27,604 bases of DNA. It comes from Clostridia bacterium. Lineage in GTDB: Bacteria; Bacillota; Clostridia; Monoglobales; Monoglobaceae. Positions 8,297 to 16,066 of this stretch are shown piece by piece (position 1 is the first letter of the stretch; each line of letters begins with the position of its first letter). The stretch spans positions 1 to 27,604 of the forward strand of contig CAAGHZ010000070.1 of the NCBI GenBank assembly GCA_900769795.1, written 5' to 3'. Under the pieces are notes generated by a model that did no database searches, was not told where the DNA came from, and saw only the letters and a list, made by a program, of their open reading frames with translations. A program made the position numbers and the translations under genes.

Positions 8297-9517
8297 ATGA
8301 AGAATTATGTATTAGTCGGAACAGGCGCCCGCGCAACACTTTGTTATCTTGAATTTATTTGCAACGACCTCAAGGACAGTGTAAATCTCTGCGGTGTTTA
8401 CGATATAGAGCCTAAGCGCGCAGAAGCCGCACTTAAACTTGTAGGTGGCAATGCACCTATTTTTGACGATTTTGATACAATGCTAAAGGAAACCAATCCC
8501 GATGGGGTTATTGTTACAAGCATAGACTGCACACACGATGATTATATTGTGCGCGCGCTTGAATACGGATGCGATGTAATAAGCGAAAAGCCTCTTACTA
8601 CCACTCCTGAAAAGTTTATGCGCATATATGAGGCAGAAAAGAGAACTGGCCACAAGGTTACAACTACTTTTAACTGCAGATATATGATTCAATTTGAGAG
8701 AATAAAAGAGATACTCCTCAGCGGTGTTTTGGGGGATATATGCTCTGTACACTACGAATGGTTGCTCAATCGCGACCATGGTGCAAGTTACTACAGACGC
8801 TGGCACAGAGAGAGAAAGAATTCAGGCTCTCTGCTTATTCACAAATCCACTCATCACTTTGACTTACTTAACTGGTTTTTAGATGACGAGCCCGAAGCCG
8901 TAAACGCTTTTGGTCAAAGAAACGTATATGGTGACACATCAAGAAAGATGAGTGATAGATGTTACACCTGCCCTGCAAAGAAAACCTGCGAATATTATTA
9001 CGATATAACCGAAGACCCAATGGATAAAGCGCTCTACTTTGACTGCGAGGGCGAAAACAGTTATATAAGAGATAAGTGTGTTTTCTCGGAAGAAATCGAT
9101 ATCGAGGATGCAGTTGCTGTAAATATCAAGTACAAAAAGGGAACAGTTGTAAGTTATTCTCTTATTGCACACGCCCCATATGAGGGTCCAAGGATCGTGT
9201 TTAACGGTACAAAAGCAAGAGCAGAATTCACTTCTGTTTTCAGCGGAGGTATGTACTCAGGCTCCCGCACAAACGAGTTGACCATATACTACCCGTCGGG
9301 CGAGATACAAAAAACAGTGATCCCATCTATAGCTGGTCCTCACGGAGGCTCTGATATCAAGATGCTCAACTCAATATTTAATGGTGCAGGCGACGACCCT
9401 CTCGGTCGGGCAGCCGACACAAGAGCCGGCGGTATGTCAGCCGTTATCGGAATGGCCGCAAACGTATCAATGGCAGAAAACAGAAAAGTTTATATATCCG
9501 AACTTTTAGACATTTAA
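8297..9517 (+). CDS. Gfo/Idh/MocA-family NAD(P)-dependent oxidoreductase with a cysteine-rich insertion
   Basis: This 406-aa protein has an N-terminal Rossmann fold (YVLVGTGARATLC), the family signature EKPLTTTP and the lysine/histidine region STHHFDLLNW. The C-terminal domain carries an insertion with a cysteine pattern: CYTCPAKKTCEYY, then FDC and DKCVF. Similar C-x2-C clusters occur in a subset of this family, and their role is unclear to me; a metal or Fe-S site is possible. It is the third gene of the nag operon (21 nt after nagB, AAGGAG site), so it probably oxidises, reduces or epimerises a sugar delivered with GlcNAc, perhaps opening a modified amino sugar. The substrate is unknown. 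Confidence 0.88.
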   Translation: MKNYVLVGTGARATLCYLEFICNDLKDSVNLCGVYDIEPKRAEAALKLVGGNAPIFDDFDTMLKETNPDGVIVTSIDCTHDDYIVRALEYGCDVISEKPLTTTPEKFMRIYEAEKRTGHKVTTTFNCRYMIQFERIKEILLSGVLGDICSVHYEWLLNRDHGASYYRRWHRERKNSGSLLIHKSTHHFDLLNWFLDDEPEAVNAFGQRNVYGDTSRKMSDRCYTCPAKKTCEYYYDITEDPMDKALYFDCEGENSYIRDKCVFSEEIDIEDAVAVNIKYKKGTVVSYSLIAHAPYEGPRIVFNGTKARAEFTSVFSGGMYSGSRTNELTIYYPSGEIQKTVIPSIAGPHGGSDIKMLNSIFNGAGDDPLGRAADTRAGGMSAVIGMAANVSMAENRKVYISELLDI

Positions 9518-9530
9518 TATATTACAAGGA

Positions 9531-9565
9531 AGCGGCAGACAACTTTAATTGTCTGCCGCTCTTTT
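9531..9565 (+). terminator. Intrinsic terminator of the nag operon
   Basis: A perfect 12-bp stem (AGCGGCAGACAA / TTGTCTGCCGCT) surrounds CTTTAA and is followed by CTTTTG. It starts 13 bases after the oxidoreductase stop codon and lies between two convergent genes. The T-run on the minus side is poor, so it mainly serves the plus strand. Confidence 0.85.
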
Positions 9566-9577
9566 GTATTAAATCTG

Positions 9578-10372
9578 CTAAATTTCAACAACTCCTAAAA
9601 GTGGTGAGTGATCAGAAGATTTTCTCGCTGTCTCATGGGTTAAAACATCAAACTTCTTCACTTTAAAATCTTTGGCATTGTATGTAAAAATGTAATCAAT
9701 CGTGAATTCAGAATGATTTCTTGGGACAACAGTTTTATCAGGAAGTACCTTTGGATAATATTTGCCGCAAGTTGGCTCATTGCATGTTTCGTCTGCCACT
9801 AATCGAATATCACAAAAGCCTTCTTTTAACATAGTGTGGTATGGTTCATCTCCCTGAGGCGAGCCTTTGCCATTGTTAAAGTCACCGCCAATAATAATCG
9901 GAAGCCCCGTTTTTAAAACCATTTCATCGCAAAATTTCTTTAATTGAGCCACATTCTGAAGGCGCTGAAGGTTGTCTTTTTCCGACTCGAACATCCACCA
10001 CAAATGGGTTGACGCTACAACAAGTCTTTTACCTGTTTCTTTTTCTTCCAAAACAGCCCAGGTAACAGATTTAGAATTCACGTCGTTTAGTCCTTCATAT
10101 AAAAAGTAACCATCGTCGATTAAATTATATTTATCTTTTTTATAAAACACCGGTGTAAAGTTTCTGTCCGACACTTCAGGATAAGCCTCGCAATAGCAAT
10201 CATCCATAAGATTGACTATCGGAGCCTCTCCATCTCCTATCCGATTGGTCTCAGGACCGCACTCCTGAAAAAAGCACACATCAGCATCAAACTCTCTGAC
10301 AAGTTCACGAACTATGTGATTTCTTGGTGCACACGGATTGTTGTTCCATATATTTTGGCTATAAATTTTCAT
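9578..10372 (-). CDS. Endonuclease/exonuclease/phosphatase (EEP) superfamily hydrolase
   Basis: This 264-aa protein has no signal peptide. The superfamily's active-site motifs appear in order: Asn7 (SQNIW), Glu37 (FFQECGP), the STHLWW histidine, IIGGDFNNG and the C-terminal SSDHSPLLG with Asp254 and His255. The family contains DNases, sphingomyelinases and inositol-phosphate phosphatases acting on phosphoesters, so the actual substrate is open. AAGGAAG precedes the ATG. It is the last of four minus-strand genes, after an AraC regulator (55 nt), an esterase and an alpha-galactosidase. That setting suggests a phosphoester-linked glycan or lipid head group rather than DNA, which is inference only. 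Confidence 0.85.
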   Translation of the reverse strand: MKIYSQNIWNNNPCAPRNHIVRELVREFDADVCFFQECGPETNRIGDGEAPIVNLMDDCYCEAYPEVSDRNFTPVFYKKDKYNLIDDGYFLYEGLNDVNSKSVTWAVLEEKETGKRLVVASTHLWWMFESEKDNLQRLQNVAQLKKFCDEMVLKTGLPIIIGGDFNNGKGSPQGDEPYHTMLKEGFCDIRLVADETCNEPTCGKYYPKVLPDKTVVPRNHSEFTIDYIFTYNAKDFKVKKFDVLTHETARKSSDHSPLLGVVEI

Positions 10373-10427
10373 TTTTCTACTTCCTTATTCATTCTACATC
10401 ATTGCATATTTCCCCGTCGACTCTCTA

Positions 10428-11288
10428 TTATATCTTACCTTTGTACAAACTCTTGTACTCTCCGGGCGAACACAACTTATACTTTTTAAACATTTTATTG
10501 AAATATGATTGGGCAGAAAAACCAACACCATATGCCGTCTGAGAGATACTCTCGCCGTTTTTAAGTCTTTCTTCTGCCTTGCATACCCTTACAAAATTAA
10601 GGTACTCTGTAAATGTACAGTTGCACTTCGATTTGAACAACCGGCAAAAATATGCTTTATCAACATTTAAGACCTCTGCCGCATCAGATACAGAAATAGG
10701 TTTATCAAAGTTATCGCACACAAACTCAAGAGCCGGCATAACCTTTTTGATGTTTTGCACATCTATAATGTTTATATCGTCTGTTACGGCGCCGCTCCTA
10801 TAAAGCGCCGCCATAATCATATGCATATTTGCAAGCATATAATATTCATAAGCAGTTTTTTTATCTTGTTCTTCGCAAATCATGGCGGTCATACATTTTT
10901 GGATTTCTTCTGCCTCTCCGCTTCCTTTTTTGAAGATTCTGCACAGGGTGTCCGAAAGAGCCATAAACCTGTTAAGATACGACAGTGCACCGCTTGTGGC
11001 ATAGGGCGACCTGAATTGAACCAGCAAATACGCAGTATCTGCATATGACTTGGTTGTATGAGGGACAAGTCCATTTATAAACATAACATCCCCTTGGTTA
11101 AGTATATAACTTGCGCCCTCAATTGTACATTCTAAAACACCTCTCTGGCAGTATAAAAGTTCATACTCCTCGTGAAAGTGCAGTTCTACCACCTTACTCT
11201 TCTGCTCACTCATTCCCTCAGGCATAACCGAGCCTGACACACAGATAGAAACCTTGTCATTGCTGAATACAATCTGTTCGTTTTCCAC
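10428..11288 (-). CDS. AraC-family transcriptional regulator with N-terminal cupin domain
   Basis: The protein is 286 aa. The N-terminal cupin has LHFHEEYELLYCQRG and YILNQGDVMFINGLVPHTT, typical of sugar-sensing AraC proteins. Two C-terminal helix-turn-helix motifs follow (SVSDAAEVLNVDKAYFCRLF and ISQTAYGVGFSAQSYFNKMF), ending in SPGEYKSLYK. The start codon is GTG, with AAGGAGG seven to eight bases upstream. It lies 19 nt after the esterase and follows the alpha-galactosidase on the same strand, so it is probably a local activator of those genes. No separate promoter was recognised for it. Confidence 0.92.
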   Translation of the reverse strand: MENEQIVFSNDKVSICVSGSVMPEGMSEQKSKVVELHFHEEYELLYCQRGVLECTIEGASYILNQGDVMFINGLVPHTTKSYADTAYLLVQFRSPYATSGALSYLNRFMALSDTLCRIFKKGSGEAEEIQKCMTAMICEEQDKKTAYEYYMLANMHMIMAALYRSGAVTDDINIIDVQNIKKVMPALEFVCDNFDKPISVSDAAEVLNVDKAYFCRLFKSKCNCTFTEYLNFVRVCKAEERLKNGESISQTAYGVGFSAQSYFNKMFKKYKLCSPGEYKSLYKGKI

Positions 11289-11307
11289 GGTTACACCTCC
11301 TTGAAAA

Positions 11308-12060
11308 TTAAAGACTTTCCATCTTTGTTCTTATAGCATCATCAGGAGCAGATTTTTCTGCAAAAACCTTGTTCTTGTCTTCAAGCTTTATAAACTCATT
11401 ATAATATCGCACTCCAAACTCTCGCAGGGATGCTGCCGAGAAATGAAGTTTATCAGGATTTGACACAAGACCTTTGGCCGATACAAAACCTGTCATTTTA
11501 TTGTTTGCGGCAATATTTTTAAGTGTTTCGTTTACCTTTGTGTAATTCCCGACATGATCCCAATACTCGCACTCGGGCAAAAAGTCCCCGAGTCCGCCAA
11601 GGAGAAAAGGTACATCATAAAGGTCTAATCTTTTACGGAGTTCATCCATAATTTTAATAAATTTTTCTTCATACATCGGATATTTATTAGGTGCACAATC
11701 AGACTCTCCCTGATGCCACAAAACTGCAGAGATTGTGGATGTCCTCGATGCAAGTTCTGCCATATAACAGGCGTGGTCAAACAAAAGTCCGCCAACACGC
11801 CATTGATCAAGAGATGTGCCGCCGTCTGCACATGGGATTATTCCAACTTCAACATTATGCTCTTTTGCATATAAATCTGCAAAACTCTCTGCAAGACACA
11901 CACCTGAGAACGCCCTGTCGGGATTTACAGGGAAAAACATATTCTGCCATCTTCCGTTTCTCAGCACCTTTATCTTATCATTTACTACCGGCTCAACCTC
12001 TTCTTTAAAGCCTCTGCCTGCCATGTTCGACTGTCCGATAATCAATATTGAATGTATCAT
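11308..12060 (-). CDS. SGNH-type carbohydrate esterase (sialate O-acetylesterase-like)
   Basis: This 250-aa protein has the block I nucleophile Ser11 in IIGQSNMAGRG, WHQGESD in the middle, and the C-terminal catalytic pair Asp203 and His206 in PDKLHFS. These are the hallmarks of the SASA/DUF303 family that removes acetyl groups from sugars. No signal peptide is present, so it should act on imported glycans in the cytoplasm. A TTG at 12069 is in frame, but it abuts the GGGAGG; the ATG at 12060, ten bases from that site, is preferred. It starts 26 nt after the alpha-galactosidase, which implies an acetylated galactose-containing substrate. Confidence 0.88.
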   Translation of the reverse strand: MIHSILIIGQSNMAGRGFKEEVEPVVNDKIKVLRNGRWQNMFFPVNPDRAFSGVCLAESFADLYAKEHNVEVGIIPCADGGTSLDQWRVGGLLFDHACYMAELASRTSTISAVLWHQGESDCAPNKYPMYEEKFIKIMDELRKRLDLYDVPFLLGGLGDFLPECEYWDHVGNYTKVNETLKNIAANNKMTGFVSAKGLVSNPDKLHFSAASLREFGVRYYNEFIKLEDKNKVFAEKSAPDDAIRTKMESL

Positions 12061-12086
12061 TTTATACAATCCTCCCGTTTTTTTCG

Positions 12087-13988
12087 TTATACTTCTGTAA
12101 TTTCGATTTCAAACATTTCGCGCCAACTGTCAATCCAGTTTTCGGTTCTGATTATAATGCCTTCTTCCATAATCTCCTTACCCGACTTAGCGCTCTCTCC
12201 GTTTACGCTGTAACTTTTTGCATCATCGAGCACAGGCACTACTATAAAATTCTGCTGAAGCTGTCTGTGAGTAAACACCTGAACTATAACTTTAGAAAGA
12301 GGCATATCACTGTACTGATACATTGTGACAGAAGGGGTGTCACATAAAATTCTTGCAACTGCACTCTTCCAGAACTCTCTGTTCTCTTTAAACTTCTTTA
12401 TGTAGGCTTTAAAATCCTCTGTTGCTTTTTCTGATATTTTTGATAAATCACAACTGAACCCAACAGGCCCACCTGTCATATACCCCTCAAGGAATGATTG
12501 CTGAACACCAATAATATTATGCCATGTTGCATCTGCGCAAGCAACCATTCTTTCGCAATTTCCTCTGTTGTTGCCTTTGAATGGCTCATAAAAAGACTCA
12601 AAACCTATAAGAGAATGTGCAACCACCCAGCGTTCCATTCCCTGTGGCGGAAGCCTGAGTATTGTATCTTTATAAATACGCATTTCTTCATAAGGGTCTT
12701 CGTTATCACTTGGCCACGAACTGTCAAACTCGGTGTATTTTTTCAGTTCAAGTCTGTGTCCGCCTGCGCCACAGTTTGTCAGGTAGATATCAGGATGTCT
12801 TCTGCGCAGTTCTTCTATAAACTCCCTGTGTCCTTCGTGATATTTCAAAAACGCGGTTCCTCTTGGGTCAAAATACATATCCGCGTTGCAGTCATCTTTG
12901 ATATATTCAATTCCGTAGCGCTCAATAAGATTGTCAATAACACCAAGCATCCACTCTCTGGCATCCTCGTTGGCAAAATCAAGTAAACATATTTCATCAC
13001 TCATATCGCTGTCCATATAATATTCTCTGTGAGATTTTACCGAGTCAGAATTAACCGATGCCCGCTCCGGCTCAAGCCACAAACCAAACTTCATGCCATT
13101 TTTTCGCACTTCGTCCGCAATCTCGTTCATTCTGCCACAAAGTTTTGAGGTTGTGTTTTCTTCCCAATCTCCAACGCTGTCTGTCCATCCTGCACCTTTT
13201 CCGAACCAACCTGCATCAATACAAAAATACTCTACCCCGAGATTTGCTGCAAGCTTAACCTGTGATACAATGCTCTCATAACTTATGTGATCAAATTTAT
13301 ACAACCATGTATTATAGATTACGGGCATTCTTTTGCGTGGATATTTGTTGTGCATATAGTTGTGCAGTTTATAACAATCCATATCAAGTTTGTTTCTTAT
13401 TTCATAGCAAATAATCTCAGGCATTTCAATGCTCTCGCCCGGGGCAAGACTTACATCAAAGTTATAATCAACTATGCCAATATCCAATACTACCTTACTG
13501 TGCTTGCTTACACTCCTCTGTCTTGAAACTTTCATCTCCCATGCACTTTTGGGCAAGATATGAAAAGCCGCACCACGATTAGTCTGATTGTTCCACAAAA
13601 CCATAAAAGGTGTTGCATTTGTTGCAGAACGATAACTGTCGCAGGTTGCGCTAACCGACGTCACAAGCGGTTGCCACGCTCCTATAGCCTCGGTCTGCCA
13701 GTTGTTAAACTGTGTATATACTTCGTATTCTCCGCCCTCAAAGACAAAGCGGGATTTTAGACTTCTTATGTTTATATCCTTTTGCGACTTATTAGTAAAC
13801 GTGTCTTTTCTCAAAAAAACTCCACATTCATCCTTTTCGTAACTACACTCAACTCTATAGTCATCGGTTTGATTGTATACAATATTACCGTCACACTCAA
13901 GGGCACCCTTGATTTCGCCAAAGGAACCATAGCCTTTAAATAAATTCCTTACATTATTTTCTCCGCTAAAAATCTTTTCTGTAAACAT
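12087..13988 (-). CDS. GH36-family alpha-galactosidase
   Basis: This 633-aa cytoplasmic glycoside hydrolase has no signal peptide. The (beta/alpha)8 domain shows CIDAGWFGKG, KFGLWLEPERAS, then EYIKDDCNAD, whose second Asp (Asp366, the K-x-D position) fits the nucleophile. NCGAGGHRLELKKY is followed by PSDNEDPYEEMRI, with Asp428 at the S-D-x-x-D acid/base position. The 62-residue gap between the two is in the range of known GH36 enzymes. The N-terminal beta-sandwich is rather short compared with the 700+ residue members. AGGAGG stands before the ATG. It is first in a minus-strand set with an esterase, AraC regulator and EEP hydrolase. Activity on another alpha-linked sugar, such as GalNAc, cannot be excluded. 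Confidence 0.9.
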   Translation of the reverse strand: MFTEKIFSGENNVRNLFKGYGSFGEIKGALECDGNIVYNQTDDYRVECSYEKDECGVFLRKDTFTNKSQKDINIRSLKSRFVFEGGEYEVYTQFNNWQTEAIGAWQPLVTSVSATCDSYRSATNATPFMVLWNNQTNRGAAFHILPKSAWEMKVSRQRSVSKHSKVVLDIGIVDYNFDVSLAPGESIEMPEIICYEIRNKLDMDCYKLHNYMHNKYPRKRMPVIYNTWLYKFDHISYESIVSQVKLAANLGVEYFCIDAGWFGKGAGWTDSVGDWEENTTSKLCGRMNEIADEVRKNGMKFGLWLEPERASVNSDSVKSHREYYMDSDMSDEICLLDFANEDAREWMLGVIDNLIERYGIEYIKDDCNADMYFDPRGTAFLKYHEGHREFIEELRRRHPDIYLTNCGAGGHRLELKKYTEFDSSWPSDNEDPYEEMRIYKDTILRLPPQGMERWVVAHSLIGFESFYEPFKGNNRGNCERMVACADATWHNIIGVQQSFLEGYMTGGPVGFSCDLSKISEKATEDFKAYIKKFKENREFWKSAVARILCDTPSVTMYQYSDMPLSKVIVQVFTHRQLQQNFIVVPVLDDAKSYSVNGESAKSGKEIMEEGIIIRTENWIDSWREMFEIEITEV

Positions 13989-14009
13989 AATTATCCTCCT
14001 ATCAAAGGT

Positions 14010-14118
14010 CCCCTTGCCTAAAAGGGGCGCTTTTTGCTTTTTTCAAAATTGCGAGACATACGGTTTAGATGCAGGGCTTTTTGATGGAACCTCATGTTAA
14101 GTTAAGCTAAAAAAGCGC
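14010..14118. repeat. Hairpin-rich, REP-like intergenic block upstream of the alpha-galactosidase
   Basis: A hairpin CCCCTT-GCCTAA-AAGGGG (14010-14027) lies just upstream of the alpha-galactosidase ribosome binding site on minus. A separate 9-bp perfect inverted repeat, GCGCTTTTT (14027-14035) and AAAAAGCGC (14110-14118), encloses 74 bp without an ORF. The CCCCTTGCCTAAAAGGGG core resembles short interspersed repeats I recall from Clostridia genomes. Only one copy is seen in this window, so its repetitive nature is unproven. It separates the SorC gene from the alpha-galactosidase gene. Confidence 0.45.
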
Positions 14119-14130
14119 TCTTTATTTCTT

Positions 14131-15051
14131 TTATCTAAGACCAATAATATTTTTTGCAGTATATTCGTCAGTAATTAATGTGTCAATCATTTGAGTGCGC
14201 AGAGCTCCTATGATTGCCTCCGTCTTATCTTTTCCGCTTGCAACAGCAATGGTTTGTTTAGCATTTTTTAAAGCATCTCTTTCTGCACACAAAGTATTCT
14301 CGTATAATTCTACAACATTTCCGTCTTTATCAAAAAAATGTGTAGAAATGTCTCCAATTGCAGATGCACACTTCTCGTTATATCCAAAAACTTTGGCAAA
14401 GGTTTGTATGATTTCTCTGCTTCCTATTCCGACAATTGCAATATCAATATCATTCCATAAATCACAAAGGCTTTTATAATAGGAAGTTTTTTTAAAAAGC
14501 TCACAATCAGCAATACAGTCTGGTCGATAAGGAAACCATGCATATTTTACCCTTGCTCCTATTTTATCTGCAAAACTTCTTGCCAGTTCATTTGACAAAA
14601 AATAGGACTGCTCCTGGTCCGTTGCACCAAAAAGTGGAAAAACAATATTATTTGAAGTCTCAATATCACTAAATTCATAAATAAATCTTTGAATAGTTCG
14701 CCCCCACGAAATGGCAATTTTCTGATTTCCCTTTTCTATAATAGATTGAATGTAACTTGCTGCTTTTTTTACGGTCATTATCTGGCAAAGTTCTTCATTA
14801 GCACTACTCACCCCACATATAATCGCATTTCTAATGTTAAATTTGTCGCAAATTTTTTGTTCGAGTTCTTTGCAAGCTATTTCCGGATTGTGAATTTTGA
14901 TTTCCACTATTTTTTCTTTTACTGCATCATTTAGCAATTTAGAAACCGTCTGACGAGATAAATTCATCATTTTTGCAATTTCGCTCTGCGTTAGCTTTTT
15001 TTCATAATATAATATCGCTGCTTCCTGCATCTGTTTTTTCTGAAATTCCAT
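14131..15051 (-). CDS. SorC/DeoR-type sugar-binding transcriptional regulator
   Basis: The protein is 306 aa. The N-terminal helix-turn-helix is KKLTQSEIAKMMNLSRQTVS (about residues 17-36). A SorC sugar-binding domain follows, with KIAISWGRTIQRF and IDIAIVGIGSREI, resembling an inactivated phosphosugar isomerase fold. Members of the family sense a phosphorylated sugar. The frame extends to a GTG at 15060, but the ATG at 15051 is better spaced from AAGGGTG and is preferred. It is divergent from the aldolase operon, and a perfect palindrome lies between them, so it very likely controls that operon and perhaps itself. Its own promoter is at 15082-15110. Confidence 0.93.
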   Translation of the reverse strand: MEFQKKQMQEAAILYYEKKLTQSEIAKMMNLSRQTVSKLLNDAVKEKIVEIKIHNPEIACKELEQKICDKFNIRNAIICGVSSANEELCQIMTVKKAASYIQSIIEKGNQKIAISWGRTIQRFIYEFSDIETSNNIVFPLFGATDQEQSYFLSNELARSFADKIGARVKYAWFPYRPDCIADCELFKKTSYYKSLCDLWNDIDIAIVGIGSREIIQTFAKVFGYNEKCASAIGDISTHFFDKDGNVVELYENTLCAERDALKNAKQTIAVASGKDKTEAIIGALRTQMIDTLITDEYTAKNIIGLR

Positions 15052-15081
15052 GTTAATCACCCTTACCTAATTTTCGTATTT

Positions 15082-15110
15082 ATTATACCATTAATCATTT
15101 TTTAAGTCAA
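15082..15110 (-). promoter_or_regulatory. Sigma-A promoter of the sorC-type gene
   Basis: On the minus strand, TTGACT (15105-15110) and a perfect TATAAT (15082-15087) are separated by 17 bases. The predicted start is near 15075, leaving a leader of about 25 nt. Its -35 lies only 15 bp from the palindrome at 15126-15141, so one bound repressor could affect both divergent units. Confidence 0.8.
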
Positions 15111-15125
15111 TCTTTAACATTTGTA

Positions 15126-15141
15126 TTTGACAGATGTCAAA
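15126..15141. promoter_or_regulatory. Perfect palindromic operator candidate for the SorC-type regulator
   Basis: TTTGACA-GA-TGTCAAA is a perfect 7+2+7 dyad. It covers the -35 hexamer of the aldolase promoter and extends into the spacer, so binding there would block RNA polymerase. A dyad over a promoter next to a divergent regulator gene is a typical operator layout. That this SorC-type protein binds it is inference. Confidence 0.7.
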
Positions 15142-15155
15142 ATAAGTGGTATACT
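15127..15155 (+). promoter_or_regulatory. Consensus sigma-A promoter of the aldolase-dehydrogenase-kinase-SDR operon
   Basis: A perfect TTGACA (15127-15132) and TATACT (15150-15155) are separated by 17 bases. This near-consensus promoter should be strong unless repressed, which fits the overlapping operator. The leader to the ATG at 15188 is about 25 nt. Confidence 0.88.
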
Positions 15156-15187
15156 TTATATATAATCCAATCAAAGGAGCGATAAAT

Positions 15188-16057
15188 ATGTTAGTTACAA
15201 TGAAAGAAATGCTTGCAGATGCAAAGAAAAATCATTATGCAATTCCTGCATTTGATGTAAGCAATTACGAAATGATGAAAGCGGTTTTAGAAACCTGCGA
15301 AGAAGAAAAATCCCCCGCTCTTCTTATGACTCTTGGGGTAGACACACAAGGAAGAAATCTTCAACTGATTTCCTCTATGATTAATGGCGCTTCCAAATAT
15401 TTTAACATTCCCATTTGCCTTCACATGGACCATGCAACGGATATTGAATTCATAAAATACGGCTGTGACAACGGATACAGTTCCGTTATGTATGACGGCT
15501 CGGTACTTTCGTTCGATGAAAATGCGAAGAATACCGCTATTGTTACTGAATATGCTCACAAAAAAGGCATTACCGTTGAAGCAGAACTTGGACATGTTGG
15601 TAACGCAAGTGTCGGAAGCATCAGTGAAACTGGAACAGACACCGACCCCGGCGAAAGTCTTACTGTTCCTGAGGAAGTCGCAAAATTTGTGGAAATCACT
15701 GATGTTGATGCACTTGCGGTTGCTATTGGCACTTCACACGGCGTGTATCAGAAGACACCGGAGCTCAGAATTGACAGACTTGATGAAATAACCGCTGTAT
15801 GCGACAGACCTTTAGTCCTTCACGGTGGAAGCGGAACTCCAGATGACCAGATGCAAAACGCAATTCACCACGGAATTACAAAAATAAACATTTATTCTGA
15901 TGTTCTTTACGCTCTTAATCAGGGACTTAAGAATCAATTAAACACTATGACAAATCCCTCAACATGGCCTTTCCTTGTGTATGAGGACGCTATGAAAATG
16001 ATGAAAGAAGTTGTCCGCGAGAAACTCAGAACATTTGGCAGTGCAGGAAGGATATAA
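15188..16057 (+). CDS. Class II (zinc) ketose-bisphosphate aldolase, Fba/GatY/KbaY family
   Basis: This 289-aa cytoplasmic enzyme should cleave a phosphorylated ketose to dihydroxyacetone phosphate and an aldehyde. Asp81 and zinc ligand His82 are in CLHMDHAT, the E-x-E motif is EAELGHVGN (131-139), His184 in GTSHGVYQ and His212 in LVLHGGSGTPDD are the other zinc ligands, and KINIYSD is the phosphate-binding segment. These features do not separate fructose-1,6-bisphosphate, tagatose-1,6-bisphosphate or ketose-1-phosphate substrates. The catabolic operon argues against a housekeeping Fba. The frame is open from 15146, but the ATG at 15188 has AAAGGAG upstream and matches the family N-terminus. 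It is the first gene of the SorC-controlled operon. Confidence 0.93.
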   Translation: MLVTMKEMLADAKKNHYAIPAFDVSNYEMMKAVLETCEEEKSPALLMTLGVDTQGRNLQLISSMINGASKYFNIPICLHMDHATDIEFIKYGCDNGYSSVMYDGSVLSFDENAKNTAIVTEYAHKKGITVEAELGHVGNASVGSISETGTDTDPGESLTVPEEVAKFVEITDVDALAVAIGTSHGVYQKTPELRIDRLDEITAVCDRPLVLHGGSGTPDDQMQNAIHHGITKINIYSDVLYALNQGLKNQLNTMTNPSTWPFLVYEDAMKMMKEVVREKLRTFGSAGRI

Positions 16058-16066
16058 GGTGATTAT

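Noticed and set aside
10443..10458. GTACAA-ACTC-TTGTAC inverted repeat
   Set aside because: It lies inside the last codons of the AraC-type gene with no adjoining T-run or promoter, so it is likely coding coincidence.
12498..12986. 162-codon open frame on plus strand
   Set aside because: It is antisense to the GH36 catalytic domain, whose active-site codons explain the sequence.
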